A stretch of DNA of 64,000 nt, taken from positions 1 through 64,000 of the forward strand of contig QOUV01000009.1 in the NCBI GenBank assembly GCA_003862155.1, given 5' to 3'. Under the pieces are notes generated by a model, which was given only the letters and a program-made list of their open reading frames with translations, was not told the DNA's origin and did no database searches. The position numbers and the translations under genes were made by a program. Position 1 is the stretch's first letter, and the number at the start of each line of letters is the position of its first letter. This DNA comes from Lachnospiraceae bacterium (GTDB lineage: Bacteria; Bacillota; Clostridia; Lachnospirales; Lachnospiraceae). Shown piece by piece: positions 45,056-53,924 of the stretch.

Positions 45056-45084
45056 TTGCGAAACCTGCTGAAAAATCTTATTAT
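45056..45084 (+). promoter_or_regulatory. Probable promoter of ftsZ
   Basis: TTGCGA (45056-45061) and TATTAT (45079-45084) are spaced by 17 bases. A second TTGACA at 45111-45116 lies closer to the gene but its -10 is poor. A separate promoter fits the 112-base gap between ftsQ and ftsZ in an otherwise tightly packed cluster. Confidence 0.5.
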
Positions 45085-45149
45085 ATATAAGTGTATAAAT
45101 TTGACATTTACGAAATTCTCGTATTGGAAATAAGAAGGAGGAACTACCC

Positions 45150-46463
45150 TTGAACGAAGTGGTGAGCAGTACAAACGACGCATCCGGTCCAAGAATATAT
45201 GTGGATGCACCGACACAGCAGGAAGGCGCAAAGATTCTTGTCATCGGAGTCGGCGGAGGCGGTAATAATGCCATAAACAGAATGGTCGAAGTCGGAATTA
45301 ACGGAGTGGATTTCCTCGGGGTAAATACAGATATGCAGGTTCTGCAGCGATGCAAAGCTCCGAATCATCTCCAGATCGGCGAGAAACTGACCAAAGGACT
45401 CGGGGCCGGAGGTAAGCCTGAAGAGGGCCAGAAGGCCGCAGAGGAGAGTGCAGAGGATATCACTTCGGCTGTCAAGGGCTACGATATGGTCTTCGTCACC
45501 TGCGGTATGGGCGGCGGAACAGGAACCGGTGCTTCCCCTGTTATTGCAAAGATCGCGAAGGAGATGGGCATTCTTACCGTTGCTATCGTAACGAAGCCTT
45601 TCACTTTCGAGGCACGTGTCAGAATGGAGAACGCTATCGGCGGTATTGAGAAGCTCAGGGATAATGTAGATACACTTATCGTGATTCCGAACGACAAGCT
45701 TCTTGGTATTGTAGACAGACGGACATCTTTCAGAGATGCTATGAAGGTTGCAGATGAGGTTCTGCAGCAGGCTGTAAGAGGCATTACTTCCATCATCTAC
45801 ACACCTATGGATATCAACCTCGACTTCAGAGACGTCAGGAACGTCATGGAGGACAAGGGGCTCGCACATATCGGTATCGGTGAAGGACAGGGAGACGACA
45901 AGGCGAAGCAGGCTGTACAGCAGGCTGTTTCTTCTCCACTTCTCGAGACAGATATTGCAGGCGCTTCGGATGTGCTCGTATCTATCTCCGGAGACATCAC
46001 CCTCTACGATGTCAACGACATTCAGGAATACATTGTCGAGAAGGTCGGCGACCAGGCCAACGTTATCATGGGTGAGCTGACTGATGAAGAGATGACAGAC
46101 GAGATCAGAGTCACGGTTATCGCTACAGGACTTGCTGAGGACCAGAAGAAGAACAACCCTGCTGGACCACAGAAGGATGAGAACGGAAGAATGAAGTTCC
46201 CTCCGTACACTCCACCTACACCTCCTGTATCACATCCGTCTCCGGCAGCACAGGCCCAGGCTCGTGCCGCACAGCAGAGTTCCAAGGAGATGGAGGAGAT
46301 GCTCAATCGCATCAAGAACGACAGTCCTGTTACACCATCTCACAGCACTTCACAGACTCAGACTTCCGGCGGCTTTACGGGTATGAGAAGACCTGAGCCT
46401 CCGAAGAGCAGCGTTCAGGAGCGGGATATACAGATTCCTGATTTTCTCAAAAATAAACAGTGA
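45150..46463 (+). CDS. ftsZ: Cell division protein FtsZ
   Basis: The 437-residue tubulin-like GTPase forms the Z ring. [17 protein letters not shown] is the N-terminal nucleotide site and [17 protein letters not shown] the tubulin signature. After the GTPase domain (to about residue 335) comes a Pro/Ser/Gln-rich linker, and the end [11 protein letters not shown] is the C-terminal peptide that binds partners such as FtsA. Translation starts at TTG (45150) with AAGGAGG 10 bases upstream. Confidence 0.98.
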   Translation: MNEVVSSTNDASGPRIYVDAPTQQEGAKILVIGVGGGGNNAINRMVEVGINGVDFLGVNTDMQVLQRCKAPNHLQIGEKLTKGLGAGGKPEEGQKAAEESAEDITSAVKGYDMVFVTCGMGGGTGTGASPVIAKIAKEMGILTVAIVTKPFTFEARVRMENAIGGIEKLRDNVDTLIVIPNDKLLGIVDRRTSFRDAMKVADEVLQQAVRGITSIIYTPMDINLDFRDVRNVMEDKGLAHIGIGEGQGDDKAKQAVQQAVSSPLLETDIAGASDVLVSISGDITLYDVNDIQEYIVEKVGDQANVIMGELTDEEMTDEIRVTVIATGLAEDQKKNNPAGPQKDENGRMKFPPYTPPTPPVSHPSPAAQAQARAAQQSSKEMEEMLNRIKNDSPVTPSHSTSQTQTSGGFTGMRRPEPPKSSVQERDIQIPDFLKNKQ

Positions 46464-46468
46464 TTTTT

Positions 46469-46495
46469 AGCCGCGGCCAAGCTGCGGCTTTTTTT
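46469..46495 (+). terminator. Terminator after ftsZ
   Basis: AGCCGC pairs with GCGGCT around a 9-base loop, followed by seven T. It closes the division cluster, seventeen bases before the next gene's start. Confidence 0.85.
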
Positions 46496-46512
46496 ACAGG
46501 AAGGGGTATATT

Positions 46513-48120
46513 ATGAAGATCAAGTTTATAGGGGCCGACCATGAGGTGACGGGGAGCTGTCACTATGTTGAGGTCGGGGATAAGAAGTTTTTAGTTGACT
46601 GCGGTATGCAGCAGGGGCCGGATCTGTATGTGAATCAGGATCTGCCTGTAGCTGCGGCGGATATTGACTATGTGTTCGTAACCCACGCACATATCGATCA
46701 CTCGGGCCTTCTGCCGCTTCTGTACCAGAGGGGATTCAGAGGACAGATCTTTGCGACTGAAGCGACATGTGATCTCTGCGACATTATGCTTCGTGACTCG
46801 GCTCACATTCAGGAGTCTGAAGCGGAGTGGAAGAACAGAAAGGCCAAGAGGTCCGGAGGAGAAGAGGTCACACCGATCTATACGATGGAGGATGTGTATG
46901 GGGTACTTCCTCTTTTCGTGCCGGTCAGGTATCACGACGAGATCCATGTCTCGGATGAGATCACGGCGACATTCTATGACGCCGGTCATCTTCTCGGGTC
47001 AGCTTCGATCTCTATCGACCTGACTGAGAACGGCGTAACGAAGACTGTAGTCTTCTCAGGCGATATTGGAAACCCGGACAGGCCGCTTATTAAGAATCCG
47101 GAATTTCTTAAAAAGGCTGACTACGTGCTGACAGAGTCCACATACGGCAACAGGGAACACGGCCCGAAGAGGGATTTTGCGAAGCTGTTGGCTCAGGTGA
47201 TCGATGAGACTCTTGTTCTCGGCGGAAATGTAGTTATCCCTGCGTTTTCAGTCGGCAGGACGCAGGAGATTCTCTACACGATAAGGAGGATCAAGGAAGA
47301 GAAACTCTTAAAGCATGTGAAGAACACCTTCCCGGTAGTCATGGATTCGCCGCTCGCGGTTGAGGCCACTCATGTTTTTTCAATGAATGTCTCAGAGTGC
47401 TTTGACGAGGAAGCTATGGACCTTGTCAGCCGCGGGATAAACCCTGTTTCATTCCCTGGACTGAAAGTCGCTGTTACGCCTGAGGAGTCGAAGGCTATTA
47501 ACTTCGATCCTGAGCCGAAGGTCATTATTTCAGCTTCAGGTATGTGCGAGGCTGGCCGTATCAGACACCACTTAAAGCACAACCTCTGGAGAGCGGAATC
47601 TACAGTGGTCTTCGTAGGCTATCAGGTCCCGGGAACTTTAGGATTTAACCTGCTGAACGGTGCGAAGGAAGTAAGGCTTTTCGGCGAGGATGTAAAGGTT
47701 GCAGCCCGCATTGAGAACCTGCCTGGCATCAGCGGACATGCGGACCACACAGAGCTTTTAAAGTGGATAAGCAGTTTTGAGGCGCCTGTACAGAAGGTTT
47801 TCGTAGTACATGGCGATGACGACGTTGTAGACGGATATGCGAAGGAAGTGACGGAACACACGGGATTTGCGGCATACGCTCCATATTCGGGCGATGCATT
47901 TGACCTTATCACGGGAGAGATGGTCGAAGAGGGAAGTCATGAAAAAGTACGCAGGACCAGGTCTGGAAAGATCAGGGTTGCGTCGAATGTATTTGCCCGC
48001 CTTGTTGCAGCTGGACAGAGACTTATGTCAGTTATTCAGAAGTGCGAGGGCATGGCAAACAAGGATCTGGCCAGATTTGCAGACCAGATCAATTCGCTCT
48101 CTGACAAATGGGACAGATGA
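46513..48120 (+). CDS. Beta-CASP metallo-beta-lactamase hydrolase (RNase/CPSF-like)
   Basis: The 535-residue protein has a metallo-beta-lactamase core with THAHIDHSGLLPLL (motif 2), a His in YDAGHLLGSASI and the Asp in SGDIGNPDRPLIKN, then a beta-CASP domain and a C-terminal RMMBL motif with GISGHADHTELLKW. Bacterial members of this KH-free type (YSH1/CPSF-related) are exo- or endoribonucleases. Substrate is unknown. A tail with RTRSGKIRVASNVFARLVAA is extra. An AAGGGG site precedes the ATG. Confidence 0.9.
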   Translation: MKIKFIGADHEVTGSCHYVEVGDKKFLVDCGMQQGPDLYVNQDLPVAAADIDYVFVTHAHIDHSGLLPLLYQRGFRGQIFATEATCDLCDIMLRDSAHIQESEAEWKNRKAKRSGGEEVTPIYTMEDVYGVLPLFVPVRYHDEIHVSDEITATFYDAGHLLGSASISIDLTENGVTKTVVFSGDIGNPDRPLIKNPEFLKKADYVLTESTYGNREHGPKRDFAKLLAQVIDETLVLGGNVVIPAFSVGRTQEILYTIRRIKEEKLLKHVKNTFPVVMDSPLAVEATHVFSMNVSECFDEEAMDLVSRGINPVSFPGLKVAVTPEESKAINFDPEPKVIISASGMCEAGRIRHHLKHNLWRAESTVVFVGYQVPGTLGFNLLNGAKEVRLFGEDVKVAARIENLPGISGHADHTELLKWISSFEAPVQKVFVVHGDDDVVDGYAKEVTEHTGFAAYAPYSGDAFDLITGEMVEEGSHEKVRRTRSGKIRVASNVFARLVAAGQRLMSVIQKCEGMANKDLARFADQINSLSDKWDR

Positions 48121-48131
48121 AAGGAAATTAA

Positions 48132-49919
48132 ATGACTGGGAAAAATCTAAAGAGACTGCGCCTCGAGATGGAAAAGGAAGGCGTAGACATATATGTGATG
48201 ACACTTGCAGACTATCATATGTCTGAGTACGTTGGTGATTTCTTTAAGGAGATAGAGTACATTTCAGGTTTCACCGGAACCAATGCGACTCTTATCGTAA
48301 CTGGAGACGAGGCCGGCCTCTGGACAGACGGCAGATATTTCATCCAGGCGAGAGAGCAGATGGATGGAAGCGGTGTCAGGCTCTATGAGATCGGCACCGA
48401 GGGTGTTCCGACGGCCGATGAGTTTATCGAGAGCCACCTCTCAGATGGAAAAGTCTTAGCCTTCGATGGCAGGCTCTTCCCGTACAGCTGGTATGAAAAG
48501 ATTGACAAAGTAGTCGATTCATACAACGCGGATATCAGGACAGATATCAACCTTCTCGATGCATTTTTTAAAGAGAGAAAGCCGATGCCGGCAGAGCCTG
48601 TATATATCTTAGAGGACAAGTATTCAGGAAAGAGCGTTCAGCAGAAGATAGATGATGTCAGAAAAGTCATGAGGGAAAAGGGCGCAGAGGCACACCTTCT
48701 GACGAGTCTCTACGACATTGCATGGCTTTTAAATATCCGTGGAAACGATATTCCGTCAGTTCCGGTATTCATGTCATATCTCTATCTGACACAGGATGCC
48801 TGCCTCCTCTATGCGCAGGAGCAGTCATTTGATGTAAAGACTCACGAGTATTTAAATGACAACGGCATAAGGCTCCTGCCTTACGATTCGATCTACACAG
48901 ACCTTCGCAGGATAAATGAGAAGTCAGTTCTTATAGATCCGACAGTCGTAAACTCAGAGCTTGTAAATGAGCTTCCAAGCTCAGTGACTCTGATCCGCAC
49001 GGATTACAATCCGACGACAGAGATGAAGGCCATAAAGAACTCTGTCGAGATAAAGAACACAGAGGACGCACATATCGACGACGGTGTAGCTGTCACGAGA
49101 TTTATTTACTGGTTAAAGCACAATGTCGGAAAAGAAAAGATCACCGAGATGAGTGCCGCTGACAAGCTCCTCGAGTTCAGAAAAATGGCCCATGATTTCA
49201 TCGAAGTAAGTTTCGACACTATCAGCGCCTACAAAGCAAACGCTGCCCTGATGCACTATGAGCCGGGACATGATCACGAGGTGGAGCTTGCTCCGGAGGG
49301 AATGCTGCTTGTAGACTCAGGCGGTACATATTACAGAGGTACTACAGATATCACAAGAACTATCGCTTTAGGACCTGTTACAGAGAAGGAGAAGAAGGCC
49401 TACACCGAGACTTTAAGAAGCCATCTGAGACTTATGAAGGCGAAGTTCCCGAAGGGAGCCTGCGGTGCGAACCTTGATATCCTCTCCCGCGGACCGATGT
49501 GGGACCTTGGACTCGACTACCGCTGCGGCACAGGTCACGGCGTCGGACATATTTTAAATGTTCACGAGGGACCGAATGTCTTCGCATGGAATCTTCACAG
49601 GTCCGGGGCAAACTATCCTATCGTTCCTGGAATGGTCACGACCGATGAGCCGGGACTCTATTTTGAGGGCGAGTTCGGTATAAGAATCGAGAGCGAGCTG
49701 CTCTGCGTAGAGGACGAGAAGACCGAGTATGGCCAGTTCTATTCATTCAAGGACCTGACATACTGCCCGATCGACCTTGAGCCGGTCATCCCGGAGATGC
49801 TGACTCAGTACGAGAGAGAGGCATTAAACGCTTACCACGCAGACGTATATGAGACTATCGCTCCGCGTCTTCCGAAGGAAGAAGCAGCATGGCTCAAAGA
49901 GGCCACGAGGGCTATATAA
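48132..49919 (+). CDS. Xaa-Pro aminopeptidase P, M24B
   Basis: The 595-residue enzyme removes N-terminal residues before proline. Two creatinase-like N-terminal domains (about 1-310) precede the pita-bread catalytic domain. Metal ligands lie in LVDSGGTYYRGTTDITRTI (two Asp), GTGHGVGHILNVHEGP (His), TTDEPGLYFEGEFG (Glu) and RIESELLC (Glu). The length equals the long, APP1-like form. Its TAA stop shares bases with the polA start (TAATG), indicating coupled expression. Confidence 0.94.
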   Translation: MTGKNLKRLRLEMEKEGVDIYVMTLADYHMSEYVGDFFKEIEYISGFTGTNATLIVTGDEAGLWTDGRYFIQAREQMDGSGVRLYEIGTEGVPTADEFIESHLSDGKVLAFDGRLFPYSWYEKIDKVVDSYNADIRTDINLLDAFFKERKPMPAEPVYILEDKYSGKSVQQKIDDVRKVMREKGAEAHLLTSLYDIAWLLNIRGNDIPSVPVFMSYLYLTQDACLLYAQEQSFDVKTHEYLNDNGIRLLPYDSIYTDLRRINEKSVLIDPTVVNSELVNELPSSVTLIRTDYNPTTEMKAIKNSVEIKNTEDAHIDDGVAVTRFIYWLKHNVGKEKITEMSAADKLLEFRKMAHDFIEVSFDTISAYKANAALMHYEPGHDHEVELAPEGMLLVDSGGTYYRGTTDITRTIALGPVTEKEKKAYTETLRSHLRLMKAKFPKGACGANLDILSRGPMWDLGLDYRCGTGHGVGHILNVHEGPNVFAWNLHRSGANYPIVPGMVTTDEPGLYFEGEFGIRIESELLCVEDEKTEYGQFYSFKDLTYCPIDLEPVIPEMLTQYEREALNAYHADVYETIAPRLPKEEAAWLKEATRAI

Positions 49920-52279
49920 TGGTCAGATTTATAGCTGATGTAAATAGCATAGCAAAGGCAGCCGCAGACGGGCTGCCTTTTTGCGGTACAAGCGAAAGAG
50001 AAGAGAAGACAGGCGCCTTTTTTCACCTGCTCTCGGCTGCCACAGCAAAATACAGTGCAGACGAGCTCTATTTATTCTACAGTGCAGAAGACGGGCTTGT
50101 AAACAGTATCGCAGAGGAGTGCGCTAAAAAAGGTCTCTGCCTTATAGAGACCGACGATATCTATCACGGGGTCGGTGCGCTGCTCTCTTCAAAGAGTTCG
50201 GGCAATGTCCTGCTCACTGTAAGATCCGATCTTTTAGTCTACGCATCTTCTGATACGACTGTACTTCTGATAGAGTTCGATGAAAACGGAAGCCACCTTT
50301 CTGAAGTAAATGAGGCTGTAGGAGCTGATCAGCTCGCACTTGAGTGTGCGCTTGGGGCCGCAACTGCACAGAGTGTCTGTGAGCAGTACGGACCACTTGA
50401 AAAAATTCTAAAAGATCCACTGTCAGTCGACTTTTTCGGAGCCGGGAAGGTCATAGAGCAGAAGACATCTGAGATAAAAGCGCGATATGATTTCCTGAAA
50501 GAGGCTTCGGCTCTTGATTTTAAAATCCCGAATGAGGCAGATGCCGGACTCGAAGGGAAGGACTTAAGCTGCGATGCAGCTTCAGCAGAACTTTCTTCAG
50601 TCGATACATCGGGAGTTGCATTCTTTGACAAAAAAGACGAGAAGGTGCTGTCTGAATTCTTAAGCGAAGCGAAGCAGCGTATCAAAGATGGAAAGACCAT
50701 TATTTTCTATGACTTAAAGGACCTTCTCCATTCGCTCGGAAAAGCCTGTGGCTTCCCGTTTGAAATCAGAAAGAACGGGACACACGAGGAGGAGAGCGGA
50801 CAGCTCTCATTTACTCAGACTATCCCAGAGGAGAACAGCGCGGCGAAGGCACTATACGATTTCATTATAGCGACCGAGCAGAAGGCCTGGGATGAGTCGG
50901 TGGAATCTGATATAAGCTACGGAAAAGCGCTTCACAGGTATTTCGACGATGTAAAGATCGAGGGGTATATTGCGGATCCGCTGAATGAGACAGTCTGCAA
51001 AAATGCCGCTGAGGTGGCCGCCTCACACGAGAGACTGTCAAAGGAGCTTAAGGAAAGCGGCACTGAAAAGCTCTACGAAGAGCTCGAGCTTCCGCTTATT
51101 TTTGTGCTCTACGACATGGAAAAGACCGGGATTTATATGGAAGCCGACCGCCTGCAGGAGTACGGCAGTATGCTCGAGGTGCAGATCAGATCTCTCGAGT
51201 CGAAGATCTACGAGGAGGCCGGGGAGGAGTTCAATATCAACTCTCCAAAGCAGCTCGGTGAGATACTCTTTGGAAAGCTCGGACTTCCAAAGGGAAAGAA
51301 GACAAAGACCGGTTACTCGACTTCTCAGAAGGTACTCGACGAACTGGCTGAAGACTATCCGATAGTTGCTGATGTGCTCTCCTACAGAAAATATGCGAAG
51401 CTTAAGAGCACTTACGCCGATGGGCTTTTTAACTGTGTTTCGGAGGACGGCAGGGTCCACACGACTTACCAGCAGACAGTAACTGCGACAGGAAGGCTTT
51501 CGAGCACTGACCCGAACCTTCAGAATATTCCCATAAGGCTTGAACTTGGAAAGCAGATCAGAAAAGTCTTTCTGCCAAATCCTGATTCACTTTTTATAGA
51601 TGCGGATTACTCGCAGATTGAGCTCAGGGTGCTTGCCCATATGTCGGGCGATGAAAATCTTATCAAAGCTTACAGGGCTGATAAGGATATTCACACTGCG
51701 ACGGCCGCGCTCGTATTCCATGTGCCTGCGGATCAGGTTACGCCGCTTCAGAGGCGCTCCGCAAAGGCAGTAAATTTTGGAATTGTTTACGGCATAAGTT
51801 CGTTCGGGCTCGGGCAGAATCTCTCGATTTCGAGAAAGCAGGCCCAGCAGTATATAAACGACTATTTCAAGGCCTATCCGGGGCTCCACTCATTTTTGGA
51901 TGGCCTTGTAGCATCTGCAAAAGCGAATGGATTTGCCGAGACGATGTACGGCAGGAGACGGCCGGTGCCGGAACTGAATGACTCACAGTACATGAGAAGA
52001 CAGTTTGGAGAGAGAGTCGCCATGAATGCGCCGATTCAGGGAAGCGCGGCCGATATTATAAAAATAGCGATGCTTCACGTCTTTGAGAGGCTGAGGAGAG
52101 AGGGTATGAAGTCGAAGCTCCTGCTCCAGGTTCACGACGAACTTTTGATAGAGGCACCGAAGTCTGAAGAGGCTGAGGCAAAGAAAATTCTAAAAGAGGA
52201 GATGGAAAACGCATCAGCACTGAAAGTGCCGCTCGAAGTTGATCTGGAGGAAGGCAATGACTGGTACTCAGCACACTAA
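49919..52279 (+). CDS. polA: DNA polymerase I with degenerate 5'-nuclease domain
   Basis: The protein of 786 residues is a family A polymerase. The polymerase half is complete: DADYSQIELRVLAH (motif A), RRSAKAVNFGIVYG (motif B) and LLQVHDELLIE (motif C). The N-terminal 200 residues keep only a shadow of the FEN domain: FIADVNSIAKAAADGLP stands where LIDGNSxxxRAFYAL is usual, and the helical-arch and EADD acids are missing. The 3'-5' exonuclease-like middle also lacks clear DEDD residues. It should fill gaps but probably not remove RNA primers or flaps. It starts at the TAATG overlap, and cls begins inside its last codons. Confidence 0.93.
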   Translation: MVRFIADVNSIAKAAADGLPFCGTSEREEKTGAFFHLLSAATAKYSADELYLFYSAEDGLVNSIAEECAKKGLCLIETDDIYHGVGALLSSKSSGNVLLTVRSDLLVYASSDTTVLLIEFDENGSHLSEVNEAVGADQLALECALGAATAQSVCEQYGPLEKILKDPLSVDFFGAGKVIEQKTSEIKARYDFLKEASALDFKIPNEADAGLEGKDLSCDAASAELSSVDTSGVAFFDKKDEKVLSEFLSEAKQRIKDGKTIIFYDLKDLLHSLGKACGFPFEIRKNGTHEEESGQLSFTQTIPEENSAAKALYDFIIATEQKAWDESVESDISYGKALHRYFDDVKIEGYIADPLNETVCKNAAEVAASHERLSKELKESGTEKLYEELELPLIFVLYDMEKTGIYMEADRLQEYGSMLEVQIRSLESKIYEEAGEEFNINSPKQLGEILFGKLGLPKGKKTKTGYSTSQKVLDELAEDYPIVADVLSYRKYAKLKSTYADGLFNCVSEDGRVHTTYQQTVTATGRLSSTDPNLQNIPIRLELGKQIRKVFLPNPDSLFIDADYSQIELRVLAHMSGDENLIKAYRADKDIHTATAALVFHVPADQVTPLQRRSAKAVNFGIVYGISSFGLGQNLSISRKQAQQYINDYFKAYPGLHSFLDGLVASAKANGFAETMYGRRRPVPELNDSQYMRRQFGERVAMNAPIQGSAADIIKIAMLHVFERLRREGMKSKLLLQVHDELLIEAPKSEEAEAKKILKEEMENASALKVPLEVDLEEGNDWYSAH

Positions 52280-53828
52280 GCTGGCACCTGAGAGAAAGGC
52301 TGCCAGAAAAAACGGAATATTCAGGTTCATCGTCGCACTTGCGGCAATCATTGCAGAGATCTATCTGATAGTAAACCTCTTCACAAGGCTGAATGATTAT
52401 TCGGAGTGGATTTCCCTCTCTACCAGAGTTCTGGCGGTGCTGCTTGTCCTTTTCATCTACAACACGGGCTACAACTCAGCTTTTAAAACCCCCTGGATCA
52501 TCCTGATACTGGCATTGCCGATCTTTGGCATCATCATGTTTCTACTGGTCGGTCTGAATGCCCACACGTTTACGATGAAGAAGCGCTACAGGGAGATCGA
52601 TGAAAAGCTCGAGCCGCTTTTGAACGTAAATGACGATATTACACAGGACATCAGGGACAGGGATTCCGGGGCCGGCGGCATAGCCTACTATTTGAAGAAT
52701 CAGGCAGATTTTCCAGCGTACAGGGATACCGATGTCACCTACTTTTCGGATACAAATGATGCTCTGGAGTCGATGCTTAAAGACCTGAGGAGAGCAAAGC
52801 ACTTTATCTTCATGGAGTACTTTGCAATCGACGATAAAATTTCGTGGCACCGCATCGAGGAAATCCTCGTAGAAAAAGTCAGGGCCGGAGTCGAGGTCAG
52901 AGTCTTCTACGACGACCTCGGAAGCATTGGATTTATAAACACAGCCTTTTCCAAAAAGCTGAATGGCCTTGGCATAAAGTGCAGGGTGTTTAACCCGTTC
53001 TTCCCTGGCCTGAACAGATTCTTAAATAACAGGGACCACAGAAAAATAACAATAGTAGACGGCAGAGTAGCTTATACCGGAGGGTACAATCTGGCCGACG
53101 AGTACTTTAACATCGAGCGGCCTTACAAAGCCTGGAAGGACTGCGGGATAAGAATCTGCGGCAGCGCAGTGAACTCGATGACGGTCATTTTTCTTGAGAA
53201 CTGGAACGCCACGAAAAAGCACTTCGAAAAGGATAAGATCTACGACAAGTATATGACCGCTGTGCCTGAAACATCGGCGAAAGGCTTTGTCGTTCCATTT
53301 TCAGATTCTCCAATGGACAATCTGCAGGTTGGCGAGGACGTATATATCAGTATGATAAACAGGGCTGAAAATTACGTCTGGTTTATGACGCCCTACCTTA
53401 TTATCACAGATGAATTAAAGACTGCACTCTCGCTCGCAGCCATGCGCGGAGTCGATGTCAGGATCATAACTCCAGGTGTTCCTGACAAGAAGCTCGTCTA
53501 CTCGATCACAAGGTCGTTTTACCATGCGCTGTGCCTTAAGGGTGTTAAGATTTACGAGTGGACACCTGGCTTTATGCACGGAAAGCTCTGCGTCTCAGAT
53601 GATACGGTCGCCGTCTGCGGCACTATAAATCTGGATTACCGGAGCTTTTACCACCACTTTGAGAATGGTATTTTCTACGGCTACTGCGACGCGGTGATAG
53701 ATGCTAAACACGATTTTGAAAAGACACAGTCCGAGTGCAGCGATGTGACGCTCGACTACAAAGTCGGCCGAAAAGGGATCATGGGACTGTGGCAGATGTT
53801 TTTACGTCTGTTTGCAGAGCTGTTGTAG
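52257..53828 (+). CDS. cls: Cardiolipin synthase
   Basis: The 523-residue membrane enzyme joins two phosphatidylglycerols into cardiolipin. Two N-terminal membrane helices (about 20-80) precede a phospholipase D domain with two HKD motifs, NRDHRKITIVDG and FMHGKLCVSDDTV with INLDYRSF. Length fits bacterial Cls (about 480-520). The ATG at 52257 follows GGAGGAAGG and overlaps the end of polA by 23 bases, so translation is probably coupled. Confidence 0.93.
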   Translation: MTGTQHTKLAPERKAARKNGIFRFIVALAAIIAEIYLIVNLFTRLNDYSEWISLSTRVLAVLLVLFIYNTGYNSAFKTPWIILILALPIFGIIMFLLVGLNAHTFTMKKRYREIDEKLEPLLNVNDDITQDIRDRDSGAGGIAYYLKNQADFPAYRDTDVTYFSDTNDALESMLKDLRRAKHFIFMEYFAIDDKISWHRIEEILVEKVRAGVEVRVFYDDLGSIGFINTAFSKKLNGLGIKCRVFNPFFPGLNRFLNNRDHRKITIVDGRVAYTGGYNLADEYFNIERPYKAWKDCGIRICGSAVNSMTVIFLENWNATKKHFEKDKIYDKYMTAVPETSAKGFVVPFSDSPMDNLQVGEDVYISMINRAENYVWFMTPYLIITDELKTALSLAAMRGVDVRIITPGVPDKKLVYSITRSFYHALCLKGVKIYEWTPGFMHGKLCVSDDTVAVCGTINLDYRSFYHHFENGIFYGYCDAVIDAKHDFEKTQSECSDVTLDYKVGRKGIMGLWQMFLRLFAELL

Positions 53829-53924
53829 CGAATTCACGGTTACAAAAAACTCCAAGTGTGATATACTACTACCAGATGTTGTGGAAAACAGTCCATTTTT
53901 ACAGCTAAAACACGGAGAAAACTC

